Shown: positions 47,913 to 61,600 of the stretch, in pieces
How the letters are laid out: each line of letters begins with the position of its first letter
How positions within the stretch are numbered: position 1 is the stretch's first letter
Assembly (NCBI RefSeq): GCF_963422355.1
Contig: NC_085099.1
Span: 3,945,820-4,009,819, forward strand
Source of the DNA: Corticium candelabrum
Taxonomy: Eukaryota > Porifera > Homoscleromorpha > Homosclerophorida > Plakinidae
Reading direction: 5' to 3'
DNA: 64,000 bases
The notes under the pieces: generated by a model
Told to the model about the DNA's origin: nothing
Databases searched by the model: none
The model's input: only the letters and a program-made list of their open reading frames with translations
Translations under genes and position numbers: made by a program

Positions 47913-50900
47913 AGACAAAGCAGAAAAGTCAGACAAACCAACCACACAAGATGATAATGAAAGATAAAAGACAGATACACATGCACAAACAACTGACAAA
48001 CCTCTCGTTTATCATTCGATTTCTCAGGAGCAAACACTTGAATTATATTGGTGATAAATCCCATGTCCACTTGAACACTTATCTCCTGAACCAAAATCAT
48101 GAAGTACCTACAACACCAAAAACATAGGTTCTATATAGATCATATTAAAAGATGACTGAAAACCAAACTTGATCTGGCGAACACTGCTCTCAGGCATGCG
48201 ATGAATAACAACACTTGCCTCAAGAAAAGGTTTTGGGGCTAGGTATGTACAAATTGATTGTAGAAATGATCCCACTAGTCATAAGATATGCAATCATACC
48301 AGCCTGAGCTGCAACCGACTTAGGAGGCTTGACAGGATGAAAGATGGTAGAGAATACATTATGCAATACCTGATTGTCAATCTAAATTGCAGAAGGCGCA
48401 AATCATTGTTGACACAATAGCATACAACTAATCAATGTGCTACTAGGCTCACTTGCATTCTGTTCACCACAGCATGGACATGAAGATGATGCTTTGACTT
48501 GGTAAACTGGCAGTAGATGCCCTCATGGAATGTACGTCTCAAATCTCTCTTTTTAGGAGCAGTTAACTTCATGTTTTGAAGATCACTGAAGTCAACCTGA
48601 TAGCAAAAACATTAAGCATGAAAGACCACCTACGTAACTTAAAATCACACAACAGCTTACCTTAAGATTGGTTTCTTTCATTTTTGATCTGTCTCGATAG
48701 AGAACTTCAAGTTTGTGACACATTTCATAGCTCTCAGGTTCCCAGCGCTTCTTCTTTTCGGGCTTAGATTCCCACTGGTATCCAGAGCTGCCATGCCAAA
48801 CAAACTTGAATAAGTAGTAACGAGTGTGAAAGATGCTTGACACTATGTACCTTGTAATGCCAATATATGCTGCTGTAACACCACGGTAGTTATTGACTAA
48901 CGCGATGCCTACACCTTGCAAAGCGAATGAGATCTCCAAATCAGGTCTTTCTACATGTTCCGTCTAGTTAAAAACCAAGCCTTGTAAAACATCAATTTCA
49001 TTGCCTCTAATTTCCTACTGACTTCTGTTGCCTTCTCCACTACACGCTTATCATTTGTAAAGAGCAGAACACGCTGTAACCCATCAAGAAAAGAGGCCCA
49101 ATAGATCTTAACCGGATTCTTGTCAGAACTAGATGGTTGAGAAAGCTCTATCTTCCCATGATTGTCCTAAAATGTTAAACCTTCTAGTGCAGTTATGAAC
49201 AACACTAACAAGGTATGCATTATACGTACTTGCAACAAGTTATTTTCGTAGATGTCTGTAGCAGTACTAGTATCACCAAAACGCCAGCACAACACCCTTT
49301 TGCCAAGAGGATTAGACCACGTGAAAAGCCTTGACTGTTGTGACTTAATTGAGAAATGCTTATCTGGAGCATCTTGTGATCTTAGCAAAACAATTCATCT
49401 AAACAACTGCATACGGTCCACAAAATGCAAGTAATACTTTTGCCAGAACTCAACAGTAACTCTCTCATCCATGCAGCTGTTTTCTATCCTTATAGGAGCA
49501 GCTCCATTATAGTACTGAGAAAAGGCTATTACAATTGCTGAGTCAGACACCTGTACTTCTACATTCAGTGCAGCAACCTACAATCACAGATCACACACAT
49601 CCCAACCACAACGTAAAGTAAAGAGAGCACATGAAACAAGTCTTTTCTACCTCGCCATTTAACTGTAGCAAAGTAGAGTGGACTTCAGTAAATTTGAATG
49701 GTTGAGATCGTGGAGCATCACTAGAACCAACTGCTATTTGCAAGTCACCAGTCTTGCCATCTGGCCACAAAGGACAACACTGTACACAAATATACAAATA
49801 AATAAATAATAAATACAACGTTGTCATAAATCAATCAATGCAACAACACAACCAATTCAAATAAAATTCCAACAAAATCTTAGAAAAAGTGTTCCATCTC
49901 ATAACTTTCTATGTCTGATCAGTCTCTTTCAAGTTTAATTAAGAACATATGTACAGTGTGAGTGTAATCTCATCCCATTATTGCAGCTAACTGTAGATTC
50001 TCTACACAGCTACATGAACTTCAATTTGTCAAACTTTTCTCTATCTTCAAATCTCTGTCTTTACATAGTTTGTCAAAACTAGATGCAGCCATTCTATACA
50101 GGTCAACTATACTGTAACACAGTTGTTGTCGACTAGATTGCTTGCTATACAATGTCTGACAAACAATCATCGATCCTCCCAAGATTTGTAGGCAAACATT
50201 TCACAGAAAACAATTACAAATTAGAGAGTATTGACAACTACAAATGCCTGTTACCATACTGAAACACTGCTACAGAACTGACAGATTATATGGCTTACCT
50301 GTTCAGAATCAACCCTGAGAGGATGAGAAGATGGACCCTCAAAACAATAAATCGTGTACTATTGTAACACGAAATTTATCTCCATTACAATAAGAACAGC
50401 CATAATCTACAACAATCACCATACAGGAGTGTTGTTGGAAATTAATTGGTACGGTGTGAAAGACACTGTTCTTGTCAGACTAAATGATGTCAAATTTACC
50501 TTGACACCCACCTACAAAGTACATAATTCAAGTAATACCTGACTACACAGAATCAACTTGCACAAATAATAGAAGCATACCTCATACTCTTTGTTGTCTA
50601 GCATACACTTGACTACACCACCACTACCAGCAATATCCAAAGAGAAAGGTTTTGACCATTTTGAGTTAGAAATGCGAAGTTGAGCCTAACACATGCAAAC
50701 TTGGCTTCATAATTAACTACCATCACATTCAGAAAACACAAAAAAGACAGACAGACAGACAGACAAACAAACAAACAAACGATGCAGAAACAACACAGAT
50801 GCACACAAATTAACATACCGTCTTCTTAGACCCAGATGTCTTGTCAAATGCCAGCATAACGGCACCAGAACAAGAAGGTTCATGTTCAATTATGTGTTTG

Positions 50901-53857
50901 ACTTCATTGGGCTGCACATACAACCAACCAAAACCAGATCAGTGTCAATATAACGCTAAACACCAGCTATACCTTGTACTGCAAAGGCAAAAATGTCTTA
51001 TTCACCATCCAGTAGGGACAGAAAAGATACAAATGAACAGACATGTCTGCCACTGTTTGAACACCCAATTGCTATGCAAGAGCATTTGTATGAAGCTCTA
51101 TTGCAATTGGTACATGACTAAATATGCTCACCAAAGACACAAACTGGCCTTCCATCGCCTTTGTCTTTACTGCAAAAAATGATAGCCCTGAAGAATCTAA
51201 GTCTACCTTCACCTCACCAATCCAGTCATGTCCTCCACAGTCAGTTGCCTACAAGCATTAAATATATAAATTCCTTTAGAAAATGCAAACACCTTACCAT
51301 GATGTGCAGCAATGGCTTTTCGTTTAAGTCTATATCAAATATTGTTGTCTTTTGTCCACCTTCAAGTCCACCCAAAGCTGTAGAATTCTAGTAACACTTC
51401 TCATGATTAAACATTGTTAACTATGAAACTGATTGTCACAAACCTCCAATGAAAATGTAATTGGCACAGGAAGTAGATTGTGTACTACTACAGGAGGGCA
51501 AAGATGAAGTGTGTGACGAGGCACGTCATCTAGAGACATTCCTTCAGGCACCACACTCTCATATCGATCCTTTGTGACCACCAACTGATAAAACAGCAAA
51601 GTAATCTTACATCATTCATTCATTCATTCATATATATTTGAGAGATATTGCCATCACAACAGATATATGTCTACAATAAACTAACCAGGGCCAAGAGCCC
51701 TTATGTCACACTACGATTCAGCTAAACCCGAAAAACCGTCCAGCTGGAACGTTAACAGTTTCCTTTCATTGGAAATGTTCCATTTTATTGCATGACAGTA
51801 AACATAAAAATCAGGTATTTAAAGCTTCCCACTACAACGACTAAATGTTTGTCGCAGTTAACAAGACTGTACTTACATAAAAATGCACACAATATTTAGA
51901 CTGGCTATAAACAGCTACCGCATTTTCTTCTTGTATGTTTAGTGCTATCATTTACATTGTGTCCAAACCAGCTGAATGGTGATTCTCAAAATATACACTT
52001 CAGCCCTTTAAGTTCAGTATTGGCCATTAGCAAGTAAAGAAGAAAGTTAGTAGCCAGCAAAGATGTTTATCAGCCCACCTGCCCTATTTAGCTGCAAGGA
52101 ATGGTTCTGATAATCAATGTAAACATGATCTACTGGCATGCAGTTCGTACAATAGAGTAGTAACAAACAATACAAAATTGGTGCAATACCAGACAATAGC
52201 GGTGAGGTTCTCAAGATGTCATGATTGCAGTCAAAAAGAACATTCAGTTTAATCCTCAACAACTAGCTGCTTTTGATATACGTACATATTATATGTGTGA
52301 GTGCTGTAGTGTGAATGAAGCTCTTGCTTAGATAGATAAATATGCTACACTGTGCAAGTGCAATGCACAGACTTATATACTGTGAACATGTCCTGAATTC
52401 TCCTACACCAGTAATCATGAACCTCTGTCAGCCTTGCTCCAAATAAAGCTTCAGCCTGTTTGATCCTTTAGATACAACGACAAGCCATCTAGCACCACAA
52501 GCACTTTTCCTGTCCTCTCAATCTTATGACTTTGCCCCAGTGTTTAGTTGTCTCAGCATCCCATCTGTGCCCAAAAACTTATTAGTTAGACTAGCTAGTA
52601 GTGCATCAACTGGCTACTGGCAACTAAGAACTTGTGATAAGTCACTATCTGAAATTTAGTTGCAATGGTCGCACATAATGGCCACTTAGAGAATTGCACT
52701 TGCTGCTGTTGATCCGCTGACCCTTACCATTACAGTACTTTTCAGTGAAACACGTATGTGTAAAGGTAAATACCATGCAGGTAAAATTTTGATAAAGATT
52801 GTATCATGACACAGTAATAATAACAATAAAACACTGTTTCATACCCGAACACCAAACTTAGAATTATCTGCTGCCTTGCACGTTAAGTTCTTCTTCTTGT
52901 CTTTCCAAGTAAATGTCTGACTTACATTGTGACTGTGAAATGCAGTTGCAACTTCAAGTAACAGAGTAGTATTTGCATTTCACTGATTTCTACCTTGGTC
53001 CTGGAGGTTTCAACATAAAAGCACAGCTTCCAGTGCCAAGTAAATTAGGATAAAATGTCTCCTCTGGTACAAGCTCTGCCACAGAAACACTCTGTTTCTT
53101 ATCAGCACCTACATGAACCATCTGTATTTCAGCAGCCACAGCCAGCTTATTCTTAACCTAAAAATACGTCTCCACTCAAACATCTCAACACTCACAAAAT
53201 CCAACTGTTTGTTGACTAACCTGAAGTGGAGACCGAAATCTGATTATTTTGTGACCTTCGAGTGCTTCGATTTCACACACCAGAGATACATCCTAAACAA
53301 CATACATTGCTCTAACTTAACTTACTAATATGTCTTGCTGTATCATAGGTGTTCTAAATGTCACTGCACCTTTGCCGTGGAATCAGCAGGCTGAAGAACA
53401 TAACGATGCAGAGCAGCTTCCAAGACAGGAACTCTTGTAATAGTCTTAAATCCATTGACCTAATTGTTAGCAAAAAATTACTATCTTGCCTTGGCCAGTA
53501 ATAATAATCTATTTTCAGACCTCCACAGCTATAACACAGTCACCTCCACGACGATGTCCAACTTGATCAGCATTAAAAGTTTCACTGAGAATTTCAGTAT
53601 TCCCTCGAGTATCTTGAACAAAGGAAAGAGGTACTGTTTGATTAGCAGAAAGGATAATACCAGAACCATTGCTGGGATCCTATTAATAAATAAGGAATTC
53701 ATGACTTATATCCATGATACAACGTCAAAATTGACATGACAAAATCACACCTTAAACGCAGGACCAGGCCACACTTTCACAGTAATTCCAGTCTATAAAA
53801 CACGCTTGTAAACAGACTTAATAAAGACTGAGGCTGTCAAAAGTCCTCCCCTCTCAC

Positions 53858-53915
<58 letters not shown>

Positions 53916-56900
53916 CGTGCACACACACACGCACACACACACCACCACCACCAACAACAACAACAACACCACCAACAACAAAACAGCAACAATATTCACT
54001 ACTATTGTCTGAAAAGCCTGCCTTTCCATGCTAGTGTTACAAATTTAAAGCAACTGGTTATAATCTCATCATAAACTTTTCTATTCCAATCCATTGTCAC
54101 ATACTGCACCTTGTTGTGAACATCATATGGTGGTACTTGTCTGTGTTTTGCCAGTTGTCCTACAGCTGAGTCTGCATCACTCCAATCCTATAAATTACAT
54201 GCACCCAAACTCAATCAGTTCTAGAGTTGAAAATTACAAATCACCCACCTCTACCAAAGCAGTAAAGACTTGTAAAGCTGTTTTGCTTACTGTTACTTGC
54301 AGAACATCTTCTGAAGCAATGTTTAGTGATAGCAGTGCTTCCGGCACCTCTATTTCTGCTATTGACATTCGATGAGCTGCTTCACTTGTTCCCCGTTGAT
54401 TTGTGTTTACAGTTCCGTCTGGTTCATCTTCATCAATGTTCTGTTCAGTTGTGACACCCATGGACACATCAAACTGTGCTGCTAGTGTCTCCTCTTCAGC
54501 TTTCTGAGGCACTTTTCGCTGTACATCCAATTTCAGTCTCCACCGTCGATAAGTAAACTCATTTTCAAACTGTGGAACTGGTTCAATCAATGGCTCCCAA
54601 ACAGCCAATGTTTCATTGTAGTATGCAACCTCCAATTCCAAAATTGTAGAAACCGTCATCTATAGAGATAAATCATGAAATACACTGTAAGCAGCACTAA
54701 CAACAATGTATATGTATATATATATATATACCTCTCCTGACCAATTTTTTACAGTTCCTTGCATCTTTCCATCTACTGACAGTAATGGATAAAAGTATCC
54801 GTTGGATTCATTTTCCAGCCGCAGTTCAAAGCTTTCAACCTCAATGTAAAGCTACATGACAAAAGCATTTACTTCACTGTTCACTAAAACCCAAAGCCTC
54901 AGTGTGTCAAACTTCTTCTAAAATAGATTCAGCTTGCACCGATGTTTGCCTACTGCGAATGCTTTGGTGTGCTGCTCGATGCCGTTCTATCATGCTAGAG
55001 CTCCTGTCTTTCTGAGAGTCACTTCGACGTTTCTCAGAACCAGAAGATTTCAGTGATGCAGGACTGGTAGGAATATTAACATCAACTACAAATTTCAGAC
55101 ACAAAAAAATCAATGCAGGCAAATAGATGAATTAACATCTTCATAGTTCATACTTGTATCATAGTACCATCGACCTGACTCAATGCCTTTACAATGAAAG
55201 AGATCAGGAGGTACAGCAGTATCCTCATCTTCTCCCTCTTCTATTTGCAAACGCTACAACCAAATTCTCATCAATTTCTTTTAGAGTTTATGTTGTGCAC
55301 ATCTACAGCTACTTATGAGCCTATGTACATCAATATCTATGACAGTATGTATCTACATATGTCTATTCAGAATGTGTCGCATCCAATCATAACCGCATTC
55401 AATTTGCAGTTCTAGAATTGAAACTGAGGGTGTGTCACTACTGTTGGAACTGACAGAACCAGAGCTAAATCAAACAAAAATCTGCTTTGTGAGCTGTAAC
55501 TGCTAACCAAAACAATGTCAACACCTAGTACGGCTTCATCAGCCACTGATCCATCGACTATCAGAGCAACTTCAGCTAACAGTGCCTCTTGTTGACCTTG
55601 TGATGAACACTAATCTTCCTCAAACAGAGCTGTAGAGTGCACAAAACTATCAGTATTCCTGTCTGCAAAATAGTACGCCATCACACTTTTGGGACTTTGC
55701 AGAAAAAAAGAAGTGTGTCAGTTCTGTCAGTTCAAGCAGTTCCAGCTTCTTGGACGAAACTGTTGCAATCAGTTCAAACAGTTTCAGAACTAAATCAAGT
55801 GCGAGTCCCAGCAGTTCCAGAACAACAGAAACTGTAAATCGAACGCACCCATAGATCATCATTTGCGTTTGGTTGTATGTGACAACCAAAGATAATGAAC
55901 GAACAGCCAACACAACCACCAAAGTGCATGAAAGGGATTTTCACCAAAACAGTCTTATTCATGTTTGTGAATCTGACAATGTTGGAAAATGCACAATTGA
56001 AACAGACTGGTCTGCAACAGCTAATGAAGCAGCAATCGCCTCCTAATGGACTAAAATTACGTAGGAGCTAATTTTGGGGTATACAAACTTTGCCATTTCA
56101 CAATAACAAATAATTTTAGAACTGCTACATTTTTAGCTGTTTTGTTACAAAATTATTGGGCATGTGCAATGACAGTTGCTTTGTAAATGTTTAGATAGAT
56201 TTCAAGTAGCATGCATATAAGCAGAATTGCATCTACATTTGTAGAGTTGATCATTTCTAGAGAGAGCTCATAGCTGTGTAAGCAAGAGTAAAACGTATCT
56301 TCATTTACTAGTTCATTCAATATGAAACATTATACTGTAGACACTGTGTACATAAGGTATCACCTGCAATGCCTTGCTGGCAGTGTCAGCTACGTGCTTC
56401 ATCATGCTGATTGTGTAAGGATCCACAGATACATTAATAGATGATATTTTGATTGTTGCGTTCTTTTTCATTATGTCTGAATTGTCAGTATAAGTCAGCT
56501 GCACATCAAACGGACTAATAATCTAGACAACAACAAGATCAAGATCAATTCACAAACTATATTGCAGACATTTTTATTACCTCTGCTCTAGGCTGTGTTT
56601 TCTCTGAGTAGATACATGAGTGAAGAGCTAAACTTGGCAAAGATGCAAAGACCTTCTTTGAATCTCCTGTCTGTTTGAACATTGCATCTACACTAGCCTA
56701 CACATCACAACACAACAAATACCCGGTGATAAACCACAGACAAAGTTCTATTTACTGTGAAGTAGAGAGCTCTTGTATGCACATCAAATGAGTTCTCCAA
56801 AAGAAAAACATGCATGGTGTCCATCTTGAATGTCACATTTGCTACCACTGGAAGCTTTGCTGTCGGCTCTGGCTCTTCTTCAAAACGATGTTTGTCGGCA

Positions 56901-58518
56901 TGTTTAGACGGTTTTTCAAATACTCTTTCTTGTTTTGTTTTGTCCTCTTTTGGAAGCACTGACTGAACAAAGTTAAGAAGTGAAAGTACAAAGTCCACGC
57001 ACACAGCAACATTGAGGTTATTCAAAGATCCATCAACAACATGCTCCTCAAAAGAGTTTTTTGAATATGAGACATCCAACATTGGTTCTTTAGATTCTGA
57101 ATATTTTTCAATCAAGCTAGAGAAACACAGGTATAGAATTTTATTAAGATAGTCAAGCACATTTTTACTGTGTTATGCCATGTTGTTTCTCTCTGATGTC
57201 ATCAACTAGGAAACTACTGACTGTCAATTTAGTTTCAAGCGTTCCGTCAGAATTGAGATGCACAGTAGTCTTTGCTGTGGTTATTGCCATGCTTGCAATG
57301 TTTGCCTCCTTTGACTTGAGTGTGACACCAATCTTTTTCAAACTAGCATTCAAAAACACCTTTACGTGGTCACCATCTATCTTCGCAACTTCAGGAACAA
57401 TTGTTTGTAACTGAGAGACACTTGCTCGTTTAGGTAGAGCTGTTGCTTGAACAGCAGGAGCACTATAACAAACCAAATTTCAACTGCAGTTGGTGTGTAC
57501 TGAGAAAGCATTATTTGCAATACGTTGTTGGTTTCAATGACAATGCAAACTCTATGAGACCAAGAACTGATTGTCGATGGACAACAACTTCCACTGCAGC
57601 AATATCAGCACTGATCTTATTCTCAACTCCTCCAAATTCAGTCTTGAAAAGTCTTGACATTGAATCAACCTATTATATCAGATGAAACAATCTCAAAACA
57701 AGTTATCCAACAACTGGCAGAATAAATTAAGTTGTCAGCCTACACCAATAACAAGTGATCAACTGATTCTGACATCAGATTAAGTATATCAACTAACGAA
57801 AGCTTGCCTACTAACTTTTCCCACAATCTGACCGACCTGATCATCAGCTCTAACGACTTTGCAATAAATTATCACTAGAGGAATTCGATTTATGAGCAAT
57901 GACAACTCTATCCCGAGTCCATACTTGTTTACTTTCTCAATTTTAGATATCATAATTGCTCAAAGTGTTCCTGCATAGTGGTTTCAAGTTGTTTGTCTGT
58001 TCGCTAGAAACCCTTTAATTTATCACTTACGTTAATATGCTATATCGCCTTTATTCAGTCACTCATAAATGAATGTACGTCAAACAAAAAAACAGTTTAA
58101 CAACAACAACACCACAATATTTGTCAATGCTGAAAGCAATGCAAGGAAAACACTCAACTCAGAAAGTAGGTATCTTTTTAATTTAGCATTCGTTGCCTTT
58201 TGTTGGATATCTTTGTGTGCTGACTTTGATGTTGGTTGCACGCAAAGACAGCAAATAAAAAGCAGTTGTATGTTAGCATTTGTCACTCACTCACTATCTG
58301 ATCGTCCAATAAAGCTAAACAAGAAATGACGTTTGACTCTGTACTTGTACAACCAACAGCCTTAAGAAAGTCTGATATACAGTAGTTTCTCCTACTGTTA
58401 CTCAAAACTTCAACTAACATTCTGGCTCCTGTGATACTATTACTCTAAACTCATAAGTTAACATTGCTGCTGTCAACTACAACTTTTGAAAGTGGTGTGT
58501 GTGTGGTGTGTGTGTGTG

Positions 58519-58563
<45 letters not shown>

Positions 58564-58573
58564 TGTGTGTGTG

Positions 58574-58626
<53 letters not shown>

Positions 58627-61600
58627 ACACACCGAACTTCAAGCAACACAAGCGTAGATCACACTAAAATTCAACCATTTTGTCACTGTGACATCTTGTA
58701 ACATAGTAGTGTAAACCATGCACATAATCATGCAGCATTGTGATAGATTTAATGTCTACCTTTTGAAGTTTAAAGTCCAGCAAATTCACACCTTGTTCAG
58801 AAAAGAGAACAAGTAAAGGACTACCGTCTGCATCTACAAAAATAAATGAGATACTAAATACTTACAATAAGGTTTAGTTCAAACGGTTTTACTTTTCACT
58901 TCACAATCACGAATAATTGCATCCTTAACAGAAGCAGAGACTTCAAGACAAGGCCCCTTCATGCTGACACTTGCATCAAGAGCTGTTATAGAAAGCTCAA
59001 GTCGTACTGTTTGTTCCTTACCTTCTGCTTGGTCTAACAAGCTCAGTGACACCTTATAAACAAAACTCACACTTAGTAAACACTCCAAATGAAAGCTACT
59101 GTTAAATTTCTACCTCAGGCATGTCAAATGCAGCTCTGATTTTAGTCCAATCAAAGTCAACATCGGTTTCAAGTTGTACTTTACCATCTGCTTCAGAAGC
59201 AGGCAGTTGAGATGAAGATGCAGGTCTAGTTCTTGGTGCTGCGGCTAAACAAAACATAGCAAGCTTAATTAAATACCATTACGTTAATACATCCCAACAT
59301 CAAGCATTGGCTGTTAGCCCAAATGAATGATACGACAAGGAAAGGCACTCCAGCAGCATGCAGTGACAAGATTGCTAAAATCACTTATATTAATACATGA
59401 CATTCTGTTTCAACTATGGTTAGTAAAATACATGCACAACAAGACTCAATCACATCGGAAAAGACTGCTGATATCAGAAAGTGAGCCCCAAAGAATCCAA
59501 TCCACAACATTCTCAACAACTGTGTGTGTGTGAGCTATCGGTGCATAACCCATAGATAAACAAACGATCAAGTAACAACACAAATCAGATTTTAATAATA
59601 GTTGCCTTATAATTGGAAGAGTAAATGATAACTTTTTATTCATACTTACATTAGACATTCTTACAGGAATGTCTTTAAGCATCATAAATAAATTAAGTCT
59701 CTATCTTACCACTTTCAGTTATTTTTGTTTCTACATTTTTCTTCTCCCCTGCTTTCAAGTTCTCCTCGAGAAACGCCAAAGAAAAATCAATATCAAGCTT
59801 TCCAACTTGTAGCTGTTGTAATACAAATATTGTTGATTGTGTTTCTTTTGTGCTTGTGCAACAAATTACCTTTAGAGGTGGAAGAGAGCCTGTAACATCA
59901 ATCATAGGAAGTCCTCTGTATGACTCTGTTATGCAACGATTCAGCAAAACTTCAAAGTCCATTGGAACAAGCAACACGTGACACTGAAGTTCAACAGTTG
60001 AAAATCTACGTTTGAAACCAACAAGAACAAGAACAGTGCACTACAATCACTTCAGCCAAAATGCTTGAAACTTAGTTAACCTGGTAAGTTTCAGTTTCAT
60101 CAGTTGAACAGTCATGCAGTCAACGACAGCAGGAAAATCAGGATTGTCAACAACATCGTCAGTGGGCAAGTCTTTCTCCTTCAATAAATCATTGGCATAT
60201 TTGAAACAATTCGATACAATCAACTTTCCAAGATCAGCTTCCAATCGTTCATCTGACATGTCATTACGAGGAATGACGATCACAGGTCCATTAGCAGTAA
60301 TGTCCAACTTAATGCGAGCTCCACTATTCTCTTTCAGCTACATACAACACAAAAACTGGAAGCATATGGCTTAACTGATGACCTAAAACCTCTTTTTTGC
60401 ATGTATACACAAATTATAGCATTTTATATAGACTATGGCTATGACATTACAAAACAAACATTCACAAGTACTGTCAGCAAGGCCACCATTTCTGCAGTAT
60501 AAGTAATGACAAATACTCATCACCCAGTAAATATAAAGATAAAAGACCAATTCCAGTCTTAAATCTAAATCCAAACTAGAAGCAAATGCATAACTCCACT
60601 TGAATAAATGCAAAACCACATGCACACAAAATGCATAATATTAAAGACAGTGAGTAAACATGTCTTTGTCTGTAAAAAAGGGAGCATACCGAAGCTTTAG
60701 CTGCTTCTGCTGCATCATGCATTCTTTGCTTTGCTTTGGCAACAACAGCTTCACTAGGCTTAAACTTTTCACCAAAGTCCTATCAGCAATAAACATTTTA
60801 CAGTAAGTTGGTACATTCATAAAAATCTTAGCTCATCTACCAGCAACTTCTGCACAAATGCATTCAGAAAGACAACACGTAGTGGTGCAACTTTCAGGTG
60901 AACATCAACGTCAACGTTGTTCAAGTCAGCATATCGTTCATCTTTAGATCCATCATTGTACACAGATATCTACAAAATTAGTCCTTTGATACCCTTTAAG
61001 AGCTTAGTCAGATGTACAATAGCACAATACATCTGCTCTCAGCAATGCATCTTCTCCTTTTGTAATTGATATTATCTGAGCATTGAATGGAAAATGATTT
61101 GCAATTATCTCTACGTAATTAGAAAGACCAACCTTCTGATACTTTGTTTCTTTACAATCCAAAACAACTACATCATTTAGGCTAAAAATAACAACACAAA
61201 CTCTGGTGAACATGAAAGAAAACAACTATACACAGTGTGTCAGTCAGTTAGAAATTGTAGTGAAAATTGTTTGAATACATCAATCAGCACTCTGTCAGTG
61301 TCTGACATTGTAATACACAGATTGAGTACCTTTGAGTCTGTCATTTAAAAACAAACAAACACACAAACATACATACAAGGAAAAACAAGTCTTGTGATAA
61401 ACATGCAAATAGTCACACTTATACATCAACTGACAGAAAAGCAGCAATGAATAGACAGAATCAAAAGTGCACCTTGCAGAAACTGTTGTAACATCTTTCC
61501 CAACTGCAATATCAGTAGCAACATCTGTATCAGACTAAGCATTGACATACAGTTGCACAGTAAGCATAAGACAATACTAGACCTTTTACTGATACGTTTG